From assembly GCA_002917075.1 (NCBI GenBank), contig NTMA01000030.1:124001-188000 (forward strand): a DNA stretch of 64,000 nt. Reading direction: 5' to 3'. This document shows, in pieces, positions 20,850 through 33,140 of this stretch. The notes beneath the pieces are model-generated. The model did no database searches. It saw only the letters and a program-made list of their open reading frames with translations, and had not been told where the DNA came from. The translations under genes were made by a program, and so were the position numbers. The stretch comes from Hawksworthiomyces lignivorus. Taxonomy: Eukaryota; Ascomycota; Sordariomycetes; Ophiostomatales; Ophiostomataceae. Each line of letters starts with the position of its first letter. The stretch's first letter is position 1.

Positions 20850-23156
20850 CTCGAAACGACTGCCAACTTAGCGAGGGCAACTGGGCAACGGTAGGGCACT
20901 TTTCAATAGTGCAATGGGGAATAAACTCTAGTTTGATAGGTAGAAAGTGGAAAGTTCTTATGACCGCCGGATCCCGCGGATTCCGCGGATTACTAATAGC
21001 CACACCGGACAATGACTCGGGGTTTGCCGCATAAATTGCATTTGGTTTCATCTGAACTGCCAGACAGTAGTCAAAAATTTGCTGTACTGATTGATCGAAA
21101 TAGATATGAAACAATTATATGTACAGAAGGTACGGGGGATGTTGTCGTGGTTCGCGGACATTGCCATATACCACATATAGAATGCGGCAATCAAAGCTGC
21201 TAGATGCCTCTAGCCTTAGCATACAGTGGGAGAGTGGGCAAGGTAAAGAAAGTATCAGAAACACGATGCAAATGTCGTACAGCCATATTTGTCTTCTGGA
21301 GAACTGTGACTCGGTCCAGCTATACTCAAAAAAGATAAAGGAATCGTCAACTAACGATTTAACCTTGGCCCGTCATTTTCGTATCAACTAAAACAGAAAA
21401 TGCCTTAGAATCACCCGACGCTCCTAACAATCCTCAAGCTAGTCATTGAGAAATCGCAGTCAAATTAAACAAGCCGACGGTGCTACTGTTCACATAGCTA
21501 GGCCTAGTGCATTCCCGACAAAGGCAAGGGTAACAGCTGCTGAGAGATTTGAAAACTTGAACTTCATCCATGTTTCAAAGCAAGTGAGCTCACATAGTCG
21601 AGGAACATTCGCGTAGTTTTAGCTCCCAGGATTGCTACTTTGATGTGCAGCATCATATCACGATTGAGGAATACAAATAAATTTCTAAAGATGGCGTAAA
21701 TGTTCAGCCGCCTCCTCGAATTGAGTAGTCACCTCGGCTTCGACTAGGAGGCCATTGTAACGACATAAGAAGCATACCAAGAATAAAAAAACTTATCTGT
21801 GGTATTCTCCTTACCTGAGACCAGCTTTTCGAAAGCAAGGGCTATTCTATCCAGTACTGATAGGTACTGTGACAGCTTCGATACATATTATAATCACCTG
21901 GGATGGATATGGACCGCCCAAGCAGCACATGTGCTTCACAGGCAAGCCTTTGACGGTTCCTGTCTTAGCATTGGCCGTTGACGGTCTGCAAGTCAAGTGA
22001 ACCCCCCGCTCCCGGGTTGAAACATGACGTATGCTGCGGAATCCGGTCGTATGTGCGTGTCGTGATCGGCATGCCCCTTACAGTTGCAACCATCTTATGG
22101 ACAAGTTCAGATAGCCCAGCTACAATGGATTTTTTTTCTTGCTGTGGTGTATAGAATATTATGCTTTCTTAATAACCTCTTGGGGCGGAAACAGCTCTAG
22201 TCGCGTCCACTGTTTTAAAACAGCTGTTGTCGCTTGTAATAGATTTCCTAAGCACGTCTAGAGACCAAAGACTAAAGCAATTAACTAGTCCTTAAAAGGC
22301 ATCATGGCCGCTAAGCAAGTAGTGCAATGGAGTAGAGTTCTTAGACTCAAGACGAACAAGCACAAGACACCGATGACATGAACATCTCCAACCCCCGCCG
22401 CGTCTCCTATCTTCGGGACTATCGAATGACATGGGCATATGGAAGTAACCCCACAGGCGCGGCTTTCCGCCGGAGGACTTTCCAGCCAGTCGACTACCCT
22501 TCTTTCTTGGTAGTCTCACTCAGTGGTACATACTAATGGAGTTTTATCCTGCCTGAACACTCATGCCTTTATGTCCTCATTCGGGAAACTCGTTTTCACC
22601 TCACGATATTTGGATCGACGCAGGTCGTCATTTGCACGTTCTAAACCGCACGGAAGAATAATGATAGCGATTTCTGTTTCGGGGCGAGACTACCGGATTA
22701 TATACATATGAATGCTGCTTTAAGAAGAAAATTCAAATACGATCGTTGCGACAAGTATAGCTTAGTAGTGATTTAAGCGCCTGTGATTTTTTGCAAGATC
22801 TTCGCGCATGAATGTAATAAGATACATAGAAATGACAAACGAGATATATTCATCCCTCTTGCAGGATATTAGGGTGACACAGGATACGTTGCTAGTACAT
22901 GCTATGAAGTAATAATGCTTACCCTTTGAAAGCAGTTAATTGTTTTTAAGAAGCGCTATACACAGATTTGTAAGTCATCGAAAGATCTATATTGGCTGTA
23001 ATTAAGCTGCTATGGTAGGTAAGCTGAGAAAACTAATCGCATCAGAATAAGCGCCTTGGTGCTCCACATCTATTCTCTTGTACCTGCAAACCCATCCGAA
23101 AGCGAACTGGAGTGTTCACAGGCTGTGGAAGGCTGCATATGCAAACACGATAAAGC
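20850..23156. other. Long AT-rich intergenic region
   Basis: Apart from the PDRE-like site at 20969-20992, I find no coding frame with recognisable motifs, no RNA gene and no transposon ends in these 2.3 kb. Short frames (for example 22292-22519, minus) look random. Confidence 0.5.
20969..20992. promoter_or_regulatory. PDRE-like tandem site upstream of the Zn2Cys6 gene
   Basis: Two overlapping copies of CGCGGATT with a perfect TCCGCGGA at 20982-20989 and a one-mismatch copy (CCCGCGGA) just before it. It shares GCGGATTCC with the site upstream of the MFS pump. Confidence 0.55.
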
Positions 23157-24235
23157 CTAGTAGGTTGCAGTCATCACACTTAGTCGGCCACCATCTGTCA
23201 CTAGAATAAGCCCATTCGAGTAGCTTCCGGCCCGGCTGGCGAGATAAAGAATCGCCCCAGCCATCTCCTCGGTGGCACCGAATCTTCTAGCGGGAATGAA
23301 TCTCTGGTCATCAAATGTCTCTTCCTCCGGCTTTCGCGTGTTGATTAGTACGGAAGCCAACTCAGAGGGGTATACTGCGTCTCATGTCAGCAATCGTGAA
23401 ATTCCGAATTTAAATCAAAGAAAGTTAGAAACTTACGTCCTGGAGCGATGGCATTGACACGAATGCCAAACCTGGCCAACTGTGTGCTGGCATGCTTGGT
23501 AACCTGCATAATAGCGACCTTGCTCGTTAAATAAGGAGGTGAAGATGACCAGTGACGGCTGAAGGCAGAGATGCTCGTCGTAAATATCACTTGGCTCTGG
23601 ATCATGGGCACCGGGACACCGGCGTGAATTTGGCCACCAAAGCTGCCGTTCTTCTGTAGGGCGTTTTTGTTGCCTGCATCAAGCAGCTCGAGGAAAGCTG
23701 TCATCGTGAAAAATGCGGCCGTCACATTGAGATTAAGCGTGTCATTCATTTCACTCATCGAAAAATCTGTAAACATAGCCGTGCGAGTCTCCTGGAGCGA
23801 GTGGTTCGGGTTGAAGCGCACGGGAGGACCGATGCTCCCAGCGTTGGCAACGACGAGATTGACATAGCCAATCTCAGCAGCAACACGGTCGACGACGTCT
23901 TGAAGATCCTTTTTGGAAGTCACATCACACTGCACTGGCACCAGACTGGCATATTCGCGTGCAGCACTCTCGAGCAGATCGAGACGTCGTCCTAAGATAT
24001 ATACTCTCCGGGCGCCGTTCATGGCGAGGGCACGAGCCATGATCAGACCGATTCCTAAGAATGTGATTGAAATGCTTAGTATGGAATGGAGGCCAACAAG
24101 AAAGGCAATTCGAGGAAATCTATAGATGATTTAGAATGTTTCGTCCAAGCACCTACCGGAACCTCCACCGGTGATGATGGCGACGATGCCATCGACTCTG
24201 AAAATAGAGTTTGTGTCGTAACTACTGGACGCCAT
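23157..24235 (-). CDS. Short-chain dehydrogenase/reductase
   Basis: Closed-frame model (minus strand): exons 24235-24157, 24054-23437, 23374-23157, giving 304 residues. Classical SDR fold: the cofactor motif TGGGSGIG at 22-29, NAGS after the fourth strand, a Ser in TTSISAFS and the catalytic YLTSK (Y..K) following, then RVNAIAPGLYPSEL and the C-terminal GLILVTDGGRL. The Arg after the second strand (LGRRLD) favours NADP(H). The layout matches the RhlG/3-oxoacyl-reductase-like group of fungal SDRs; the substrate is unknown. It lies 263 bp downstream of a zinc-cluster regulator on the same strand, a possible regulator-enzyme pair. Confidence 0.9.
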
Positions 24236-24498
24236 TTCGAACTGTGCAATGTTGTTCGCTTTGAACTTGGAATGGAAAACTTCTGACTGATGTCGTTAAC
24301 ATATCATCAAACTTTGACTCGAGCCACCGCCCTGTTTATATACACATCTCATCTTCTGATGGTATTGATTTCTATTATTCTTGCTCCACCACGTTATCCC
24401 GACTGTAAGTGCTGTCCATTTTGTGTCGGCTGGCGGCCGCCGTCGGCCGACACTACCACAGCGCTAAAATAACCACACAATAGCGCAAATTATATAAT

Positions 24499-26141
24499 CT
24501 AAATTTTCTCGGCCAAATGTGTGCAGAACCGCCTCTCAACCTGACACACACGACTGCCGTCGCTTTTTTCTGGAAGGCCTTTTACATATTTAGCAGCGGC
24601 TCGCACTACGTAGGCGTAGCTTGGGATCACACAAGCACACCAGCCACCACCTGGAGAATCGTAGGCTTCTGCGATGTCAATAATCATAGTTGTCGTGGCA
24701 TTGAGAGCAGCGTATGAATGGCTCGTGTACCGTGACCACTCTGTTGGCAGCGGTGGCTGGCAGTGAAGAATATGCTCATGGAGAACAAACATCGCCCTAT
24801 ATTTCTCATATTAGGACTGGCATTTACAGACACATAAAATAATTCAATGGGCATACCGTATTGATATAGCTACAGCTTCACAGATAGCCTTGTCCCCACC
24901 TTGGCAATGGTGTACAAGCAATTCTAAGAATTTCTGTAGTACCGTGTCTAGCTTCTGCAACTGGATAAGCCGCAAATCTAATTTTTGGATATTCAAACTT
25001 TGAAAAACTTGATCAAGCAGCCAAGTTGCTGCAATAATACGGCAAAAGCTTTCGGCGCTCTCGGGACTTGAATCATATTGAGCTTCGGGGGAAGGAAGAG
25101 CAGAGGCAAAGCGACCGCCTTCGTCTAAGTGTATGATTTCTGTTGGAATCAGAGAATTCGCTGAGGAAATAGCTGTAATGAGTGGCTGCTGCGGAACAGT
25201 GACCTCGCAGATAAAGATCCTGAAAAGGCGATAATTAGTATACCTAGTGCACAAACGCAAATATTATCACCCAGGGCTCAACAGCGGCAGGTTTGAAGGA
25301 ATATCCAGTACCGCTCGCATACTACAAGTCCCCACCACGTGTTGGCTGCTTCTTCAGCCCAATGTCTGTCTGGGCGATATGTGGTGGGAGAAGAGTCTCT
25401 GCTAGGCATTGGCAGTCCACAAGTGTGCAGCTGGGCGGCGTACGCCATGCGCGTACACCCAGCAAGCAATGCAAACGCCTCATTTGGTCGGCCGCGTATA
25501 TAATCATATATTGATAAAAGGAGACCTGCCTGGACTAAGGCAACCGAAGGCGGCGAGCTTGCCTGTATCTTCGTGTAGAGAACCAATGTGCCAATGTAGA
25601 GTGAATGTCGAGTTTCATCAACATGCTCCTCCTTGTTGTCCCTGGTATGCTCTATACACTGTCCTGAGCCTGGAAATCCAAGGGCTACAAGGCCGAAGAC
25701 TACCAGCAAGATCGACATACCAGCCTCAGGGGGTCTGGTGCCTCGGGTGACAACGCTGTCGTGGAAGTGGGGCCTGGACACGACAGGAAAGCTGCGGTGT
25801 ACCATGCTGTGGAAGTAGCGCGAGCTGACATCGTCTACATATTGGCCCGTTTCACGTATTAGGCTGCAAGCATGGCGATATAGGTCTGCGTCATCCACAG
25901 AGCTGAAAGAACTAGGAGCCGCAGTGAATGAAGCATCGCGGTTCAGTGCAGCGGGCGTTGGCGCGATGCTGACCGTTGGGCTCTGCAGTATAGGTCTTGG
26001 CCCATACACACAGTCCCACCCTTTTCTCTCACATGATCTGCAGCGTGGCAGGGCCTTGTCGCACTTCTTCTTGCGGCTTTTGCAGATGTTGCAGACTTGG
26101 GGGGCGAAGGATACATGAGAGCGGCCGCTGTCGGCCGCCAT
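24499..26141 (-). CDS. Zn(II)2Cys6 transcription factor
   Basis: Closed-frame model (minus strand): exons 26141-25312, 25219-24857, 24796-24499, giving 496 residues. The zinc cluster spans residues 17-44 (C17, C20, C27, C34, C37, C44) with CKSRKKKCDKALPRC, then the regulatory domain with SRYFHSMVHRSFPVVSRPHF, VFGLVALGF, VQAGLLLSIYDYIRGRP and ANTWWGLVVCERIFICE. The ATG is three residues inside the longest frame, at AADSGRSHV. The first intron (25220-25311, GTACTG donor, TACTAAT branch) is essential: reading through it ends the protein early at the end of the conserved CER motif. It is probably a nuclear activator of nearby genes such as the SDR just downstream, but this is only positional inference. 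Confidence 0.87.
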
Positions 26142-27560
26142 GATCAAAGGTAAAGACCACTTTTTCCGCTTACCGCAAGTCTAGCCTTTACCCTAAGATA
26201 GAATAAGAGTGTCCGTTTATACTTTTGTCTGCTGCTCAAACACTACTAAGTTGACTAATCGCAGGGTTCATTAATCAGCCAGGGGATTTCTTTCCTCCGG
26301 CATAGCGTGCACAAGGTTTTTTTTTTTTTTTTTTTTTCAAGTTTGAAAAAACACAGCAGAATTTCATTGCTCCCTGTGCGATGCATAAGCAGTCTTTGTT
26401 ACTTGTTTCTTTCGAGGTCGTAGAAATGTACTGTTGCACAATTATCAGTCGTTAAGCTCCGTGTAATTTAACAGATTCGGGGCTTTTCACAACTAGATTT
26501 TAGCACTTTTAGGGGGGCGTTTAGCAGTACCCTCAGATCGTATTCTAGGTAGTTCCAACCAAACATCGTTTATCCAGCCCAGAACAAAAAATAATTATTA
26601 CTTAGGTTCACAGTAAAAAAAAAAAAAAAAATTTTTAAAAAAAGTTCTACTAGTCACGACTTTGGCGAAGGTAATGTGAGTTGACAATTAATAGACCAAT
26701 GCAATGCACGAACGGGACTTATTCAAGTTTAGAGCACTTTTCATATGATTTAGACTACCTTTTGTACCCGTTATATTAAGACGACAACTAAAATCAGAAG
26801 AGCATTTGAAGTCACTGTTTCGCTTATTTCCCCATGTTCTCGAAACTATTTCGTTACTACAAAGTGAGAAAAAGTTGCTTGGATTTTTTTTTTTTTAAAA
26901 AAAGAGAGTTAAGACAAATAAGCAAGGATATTATAAGGCGAGAATAATTAATATAGAGATTAATCCCGCCAGATGTGCTTACCGTTGTTAGCGATCTAGA
27001 GCAGTATTGGGAAATCTCAGAGTATTTGCATTTCTACCTGCATGCACACCCGGATTGCAACTAGAGAATCTCATCTTTTCAATCCTGATAGCGACCAAGA
27101 GCTGCAATAATACCTAAGGTTATCAATGTAGCTGCTTCTAAGGAAATCCAATAAAGATGCTGCTCGGGCTACCCTTATTTCTATATGAATAAAATGTGTG
27201 ACTGAAGATTTGTTTATATGTAGCATACCAATTGGAGAAGGCAACGCCTATTACGACACAAAAGGTTTCATGAGTGGCATACATATAGTATCTATGAAAT
27301 GTATGCGGTGGTAGCTTGAGCACCTTCTAACTATGGTTCCAAGCAGTAACCGATATCTCTCTATCACGAGTTGTATTAGTTAGACTTATAGTCTGCTAAC
27401 CTTATTTCTTCTGGAGAGAAGAAAATATACGGTTTAGTGAAGGATATATGATTGAAAGACATGAAGGAACCGTAAAATATATCTCTCGTTATATAATGCT
27501 GAAATTTATAGTCTTAATCTAGATTTTAGTATATATATATTTATTATATTTGGAGTTTGT
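26142..27560. other. AT-rich intergenic region with homopolymer runs
   Basis: Contains long T runs (near 26319) and A/T runs (near 26614 and 26888). No gene, RNA or transposon end recognised. Confidence 0.5.
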
Positions 27561-27905
27561 TCAATCAGTCTCACTTTTGGTAGTAGGCGCTTTGTCAGAT
27601 GACAGTCCCTCTATACTTCCGAAGCCTGCTGTTCCAAAGCTTCTAAAACCTGCTGAGGCACCGGTTCCAAAACCTCCAAAGCCTCCTTTGGCGCCGTTTC
27701 CAGGGCTTGCTCCAGAGCCGCTTCCAAAAAGGCCTCCTCCTTTGCTTCCGAAGCCTGTTCCGGTGCTGCTCCCAAAAAGCCCCCCTCGCTTGCTTTCAAT
27801 GGCTACTGTGGCGCTGCTTCCAAAAGGGTCACCTTCCTTTCCAACCAAACCCGTTGTAGTACTGCTTTTAGAACTTCCTCCGGAATCATTTCCTGAACTT
27901 GTCAT
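27561..27905 (-). CDS. FG/Gly-Ser-rich low-complexity ORF (possible extra exon of the dynamin gene)
   Basis: A 114-residue frame starting MTSSGNDSGGSS with many FGS/FGT units (GGLFGSS, GFGSKGGGLFGSGSG, GGFGGFGTG), a composition like nucleoporin FG repeats or phase-separating tails. It lies just downstream of the dynamin-like gene on the same strand, in another frame. An acidic frame (SKEEPNIDISPAKTSSESV) bridges part of the gap. It may be an alternatively spliced C-terminal exon of the dynamin, or an independent or spurious ORF. The repeated codons also keep a second frame open, so openness alone is weak evidence. Confidence 0.35.
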   Translation of the reverse strand: MTSSGNDSGGSSKSSTTTGLVGKEGDPFGSSATVAIESKRGGLFGSSTGTGFGSKGGGLFGSGSGASPGNGAKGGFGGFGTGASAGFRSFGTAGFGSIEGLSSDKAPTTKSETD

Positions 27906-28000
27906 CGTCTGGTTCGGTATCGGGTATCTGCGAAACACTTTCAGATGAAGTTTTAGCTGGGCTTATATCAATATTTGGCTCTTCTTTAGAGATGTTGACA

Positions 28001-30533
28001 TTAAAATCCATCAAAATGTTGGTCAGCAGCTGCCGCAGACGCAAGAACACTCTTACTTCTTAACTGGTGCGAGGATCTACTTTTGGAAGGCGACTTCATG
28101 TCAGAGTTGGTGTGTGGGGAACTCATTGGTAAGCGTGATATTGATTGAAGTGCTAGAGTAAAGCAGCAAATTTGCGGGTTAGCTGATTGCATAAAATGGA
28201 TAGCACAAAGGTAGAGAAAAGGAAAACAGATCAAACTTACCAATCAAATCTCTTGGTCGGTATTTCTTGCAGATACGAAGCCCCTCTTCCAACACGTCTA
28301 TATCTCTCTTGATTTCAGTGCGCCTCTGTCCAACTCCTGGTGACTCTGCTGCCAGTGTGGCTAGCATTTCCTCGTCCAGTTCGCGGATTATGGACGGTGT
28401 AAGCAAAGACGGTAGCTCAGACATCAAGCAGTTTTCCACTGCCAGTATAATGACGTTCTCTATGAATGTTCGCAATGACATCTGTAAAGAATATTTAGTG
28501 ACGCAGACATTGGCTCACGAACTTGAACTTTCGAGACTGCTAGCACAATATTTATAGCTCACCTCATAGTATACTGCGGCTATGTCGACCGCTTTTTCTA
28601 GACTGTTCCGCCCAGCTCGATTCTCAAGAGTTGTGAGCATGATATTTTCAACCATGCTGCGAGTCACTGTGGTGTTCTCATTCGACGAAGGCAGACGTTC
28701 CGTATCCAGAAAGTCGTTCACATGTTGGACAACTCGGTGCTTTTCTTTAGCAGACAATGCCATGATAAATTTACCTTCGAGGGTAAGAGCTTCCCCATGC
28801 AGATAGTGGTACAGAAGCTCATCCAGTTTCTCTTTGAGGTGGGATCGGCGCTGCTCAAAAAATGGGTCGGCAAATTCGCGAAGTAAGGCATCTCGAGTTG
28901 CTTTGTTCTCAGCAGTTACATGGCTGAGAGCCAGCTGCACAAATATTTCGGCCGATTTTACCACTAGATCAACATGTTTATCTGCAATGCTCCGCCAGCG
29001 CTGAGACTGGTCACGAAAGTGACTCAGCGCCAGCCTCTCATTTGGTGATCCTGGGAAATTCGTACCCTGGTTGATAGATGCCTGGACTTCGAGCTCTCTC
29101 TCGAGCGTTTCCCAGCGGATCTTTTCTGGGGCAGTAATATTATATAATTCTACATAAAGTGCCAGAGTCGGTGAATCCTTGTCCTCAGAATCTCGGTCTT
29201 TGTCAGAATTATGATCGTATTTCTTGAAGCCGTAACTGTCTTCTGGCCAAATAATTTGCCGTCTTGCTCCTTTCAATGAGATGACCTTATCAAAGGCGTG
29301 ATTCAGATTCCGCACAATGGCTCGAAGCCTGCGAGCATCGCTCTGGGCGTGGGGGCCCTGTGGGTATGTTTCTGCATTAGGGGCCCCAAAGAACGCAATA
29401 TCATCGTAACTGCCCCTGATGGCAAGGCGAGTGAGGTTCCGAAAATTCTCTGAGATTTCGCAGAGATAGTCCTGAAGGTCATCTGACGATGTGCGGGGCT
29501 TTCCTAGACGTGCATCATCCATTCGTCTTTCTTCGAGCTTTTTTTCTATCTTCGAAATGACGTCCGGCAGGCTCAGCTGAATGTGGCGCGTCAGGACGGC
29601 GCTCAGCTTTTGTCTCAGCGTGTCAATTCCTTTCACATTTTCGGGCAGGCCCTTCCATATGCCCGAAGAAAAGAAGACTTTTTCAGCCTCGTCTCTCTCT
29701 TTGTCAGAAGTCCTCAAGGCCCCTTCTCCTTGCTCATCGTTTTCCTTTGGCCCCCTATTGCGGAGCACATGCCAGCCATGTTTAAATGTGTGAAAAGTTT
29801 CTTCGTTCCTTATTAGTTGCGCATACTTGTCTTCCATGGCATCTGATGTCAATCTATCGGGATTCGTAACGACACCCATTGTGCGCTCCCGGTTCGGGTC
29901 ATGCCGCTTGACCTCCGTTAGGATTCCCTGGTTGGAAAAATCATAGCTCGCATTCACCACAGCGAGAATGATGCTTTTCTTCTGCTCCATATACTTAGCT
30001 ACCAAGCGCTCAACGATTTTCATTCCCTCCGCATTTTGACTTTCGGTTTCATTTCTATAGATACCAGGGAGATCAACAAGGGTGAGAGACGGCAAGTCAG
30101 GGCCTGACACTTCAATGTGGAGTACATCTTCAGAGAAGCCTGAAGCATCGTCTATGCCCATAGCGTCCTTGGCACGCTGGATGATGCCGGGCAGTGCGGC
30201 AGAACTAAAATGATGCTCATTGAAGGAAGCTTTTGTCGTTGTGGAGTTGGCCTCTTGAATGTTGACGATAACTTCCTCGTGTGAAGATGTCCGAACCACC
30301 AACTCCGTGGCGAACCGAGTGCAAATTCCGCCTTTGGAAGGGAAACGAACGTGAGAGATAGCTTCAAGAACTGAGCTCTTGCCAGATGATTGGTCTCCAA
30401 CAACGATGATTTGTGGTAGATCGACGAGCTTCCCAACACCTTGGCTTCGCAGACTGTCGACTGTGTCAAGGAGCATCTTCTGTTCATGGTTGAGCTGGGA
30501 AATAGCCTCAATATCGAGGGGAGGTAATTCCAT
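28001..30533 (-). CDS. Dynamin-superfamily GTPase (Mx-like)
   Basis: Closed-frame model (minus strand): exons 30533-28563, 28481-28241, 28152-28001, giving 787 residues. The N-terminal GTPase domain has GDQSSGKS (46-53), the conserved Thr in GGICTRF, and DLPG (154-157). The G4 motif reads TNPD (223-226) where dynamins have TKPD, which is unusual for this base-recognition site. The central stalk follows, with RHIQLSLPDVISKIEKKLEE, and a C-terminal GED-like helix region, SLRTFIENVIILAVENCLM. No PH or proline-rich domain is seen, so it resembles the fungal cytosolic Mx-like proteins rather than Vps1 or Dnm1. Such GTPases remodel membranes or organelles; the specific role is unknown. The tail after residue 737 is Ser-rich and may have alternative exons. 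Confidence 0.9.
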
Positions 30534-31842
30534 TGTGTCTGTCTATTCGCGTGGAATGGTGGTATCAGAAGATACAGGATCGAAGCTATAGCACTTCTAA
30601 GTCTGAGAATGAGAAGGAATTGAAAAAAAAAAAAAATTGAAAAGATGTCTTATTCGTTCAAGCCTCTGGAGGGGCGGGATGTTAATTGTCGGACAAGAAG
30701 TACTAAGATAGATTAGTTGCCGTCTCATTCTGTGTAGTGATAGCAAGTTCCACGAGGATTTGATGCCTACATCGCTATTGGGTCCATTATAATACAAAAT
30801 AATTCCTGCAGATGAAAATAATGATTACTCAAATACTCCATGCAAATCTTCAGAGTTTTCTGACGCATTTCAGGGGTTCAGGAACCCATACCACCCCGCA
30901 GGCCTCGCGGAGGTGATGCTGGAACCAACAGACGGCTAAGCGCCAGGCTCTGAAACACATGAAGTCCGTCCCCTACCAGGTGTAACCCCCATGAAGGATT
31001 TCTGCCAAAACTCGCACCATATGTTGTGTTCTACAACCCTGTCAAAATAGAAATAGATAGGAAATTTAATTTTATTGTCTTTCTAAGGAAGCGAGCATAC
31101 TCCGTAAGCCTAGCCGCTTTGTGTTCTTGTTCTCTTCAGGACGATGTCATAGCGTCGACATAATGCGACCTTGGACATAACTATGCATACAACATACATT
31201 CCGTAATAGCCGTTGCATAGGAAATATTGATGGTATCTCGCTCCTCTCCGCAAGCACGAGTGGGGGGATTCCTGCTTACGCCTGGAATGGAGGTAGGTCG
31301 CTAAGTCAATACGTCCTGTACATATTGTGTGTAGAGATGCCTTGGTTTTGATAAGGTACCTGAAGGCCCTGGCTACCTCTTTGGTTATCCACCATGGTTC
31401 TAAGCAGACACGCAGTTGTAGCTTGCTATCAGTACTCAGCAAACGTTCTCGTCAGCGATTTGTCCTTCTTCCAAAGAGGCCAGTCTATGGTTGTATGCGA
31501 TTTATGGTCTATCGCAGAGGGCTGTGAGCTAGTGAGAGTCAAGAACCGCTAGATATCCAGCAGCACTTACGACGTAGGATTGCTCCTATGTCGGCAGAGC
31601 CATTTGGATCAGTTTTTTTGAGATCCCAAGTTCTTTCCCCTAAACATCGTGGATCTTTTTCTAGATGCCACTTATGTTGATGATCAGAGCGATTCGGAGA
31701 TGCACCTGGAAATACTCGGGATTAGGCAGCGGAATGGCATCGCCATTTGATGTTAACATAACGGTGGTAGTGGTATCCCGTGTTCGTACTTCGGAAGAGG
31801 TTTTTTCGGTATATGTCTGAACAAGGTGTATTCATAAATGGT
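30534..31842. other. Intergenic, no gene recognised
   Basis: Holds the promoter of the dynamin-like gene. Short frames such as 31110-31442 (minus) have no recognisable motif. Confidence 0.5.
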
Positions 31843-32652
31843 CTATTCTTTGGGCAGCCACGATCGGTGGAAGACTCCCATTTCTCCGCTGACCCATGTG
31901 TCAAAACGCTTGCTGAGTTCCGCTGGATGTATTTGGAGCTGAGAAGCCTGTCTCGGGTCTGGTTCAATTAGGTAGTCTCCTAGCACTACTTTGATTGCTT
32001 GCTCAAGTTGTTGAGGACTCCCATCGAATCTCGTTGTGAGGTAATTAGGAGTGAGCGGCGATACTTCGTTGGCGTTTTCTACAATGTCGTTATCAACAGC
32101 GATTGTGGGCTCATCTGGTACCCAGAGATCCGAGAAATCAAGGTGTCCTAGTTCAGCCCTGATCCATGCACACCAAAACACTATCTGGTACAATATCGAC
32201 TCTATTAGTTCTCATATGTTATCTTTAGCTACCCTTGAGTCGAGTCTTGGTTAGATATGCTTACATTGCCAAGAGACTTGGCAGCGAAGAGGAACTTTTC
32301 AAACTGCCAATGCTATATCATGTTCACAGTGAATGCATTCGCACGTTGACGATTGATTCAGCCGTGATGAGTCCTCGCAGGGCAGGTAAATATCAATGTA
32401 AAGACCACTGAACTGTAGCCTTATCCTAAACCTGCTGTTATTAATATTTATTGCGCATTGATCTGGCAGAGTTAGGGTGCTACATCTCCCCTGTTGCGAT
32501 CTCTCTTCGTCGAAATCCATATTAAGGCCGAATGGAAGGATATGCGAACATTGTATTCCAGTCGTATGAAATAGAGCCCCTAGTAATCTTTGTTTGTGAA
32601 TCTCGTTGGGCCCAGAAGTAATACGCAACAATACCCATCCCGGTGTAGGCAT
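31843..32652 (-). CDS. Hypothetical protein, structure uncertain
   Basis: Two coding-like pieces on the minus strand. The 3' piece is convincing: QFEKFLFAAKSLGN, an intron with GTAAGC donor ending in CCAG, then IVFWCAWIRAELGHLDFSDL and a 100-residue acidic tail ending FHRSWLPKE. The 5' piece (32299-32652) starts MPTPGWVLLRITSGPNEIHK. I could not find a splice that joins them in frame, and I do not recognise a family. It may be one gene with an extra intron near 32450, or a decayed one. There is no signal peptide or membrane segment. Confidence 0.35.
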
Positions 32653-32663
32653 TGTTCTTTCAA

Positions 32664-33100
32664 CTATGATTGATCATTTCTAGAGGATGATTCGATTGTA
32701 GCCGTGCTTATTTTAATGCCAGTTTTAGCAGTTAGTTCCAAGGAAGCCGAAATGAGAGTTTCAAGGCCTTGCCCATCAGCCGCTATCACCAAGGAAAAGC
32801 AGGTTAATTAAATACAATACCAAGAGAACTAAGATGTCATACTTGGCTTTAAAATAGCGTCAACCAAATAGTTTCGCAGCTGTCGTAGTTTCTTCGCGTC
32901 GTGTTGAAGACGTCGGGTCTCCGGCACTATCTGAAGCTGGCCGTTTCAGGCAGATACAGGACAAAGGTCCACAGAATCTCGGCGATAGCATCATAGAGAC
33001 ATGAGACTCGGTTGCGCTTTTCCTGCCACTCGGTCGAGTTATCAAGAGTAGAAGACAATTCTGAATATGCGTCAGAGTCCGGGTCAGGATGGGTTGTCAT
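32664..33100 (-). CDS. Hypothetical protein, probable frameshift
   Basis: The N-terminal frame, MTTHPDPDSDAYSELSSTLD then QEKRNRVSCLYDAIAEI, ends at about 32925. A second frame starts near 32945 with LQIVPETRRLQHDAKKLRQL, crosses a clean intron (32783-32842, GTATGA to GATAG with a TTAACC branch) and ends LETLISASLELTAKTGIK. The two frames differ by one base and no intron of credible length joins them, so a small indel or a missed micro-exon is likely. Family unknown. Confidence 0.35.
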
Positions 33101-33140
33101 GGGCCTATTCATCTTCGCAGTCAAAGAGGGATGCGCAGCG

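Noticed and set aside
25278..25311. Apparent early stop after VVCERYW in the Zn2Cys6 gene, suggesting a frameshift
   Set aside because: An intron with GTACTG donor and TACTAAT branch (25220-25311) restores CERIFICE and a closed frame.
27611..27799. Glu/Ala-rich ORF overlapping the FG frame
   Set aside because: Shadow frame of the same repeat codons; no start context or independent support.
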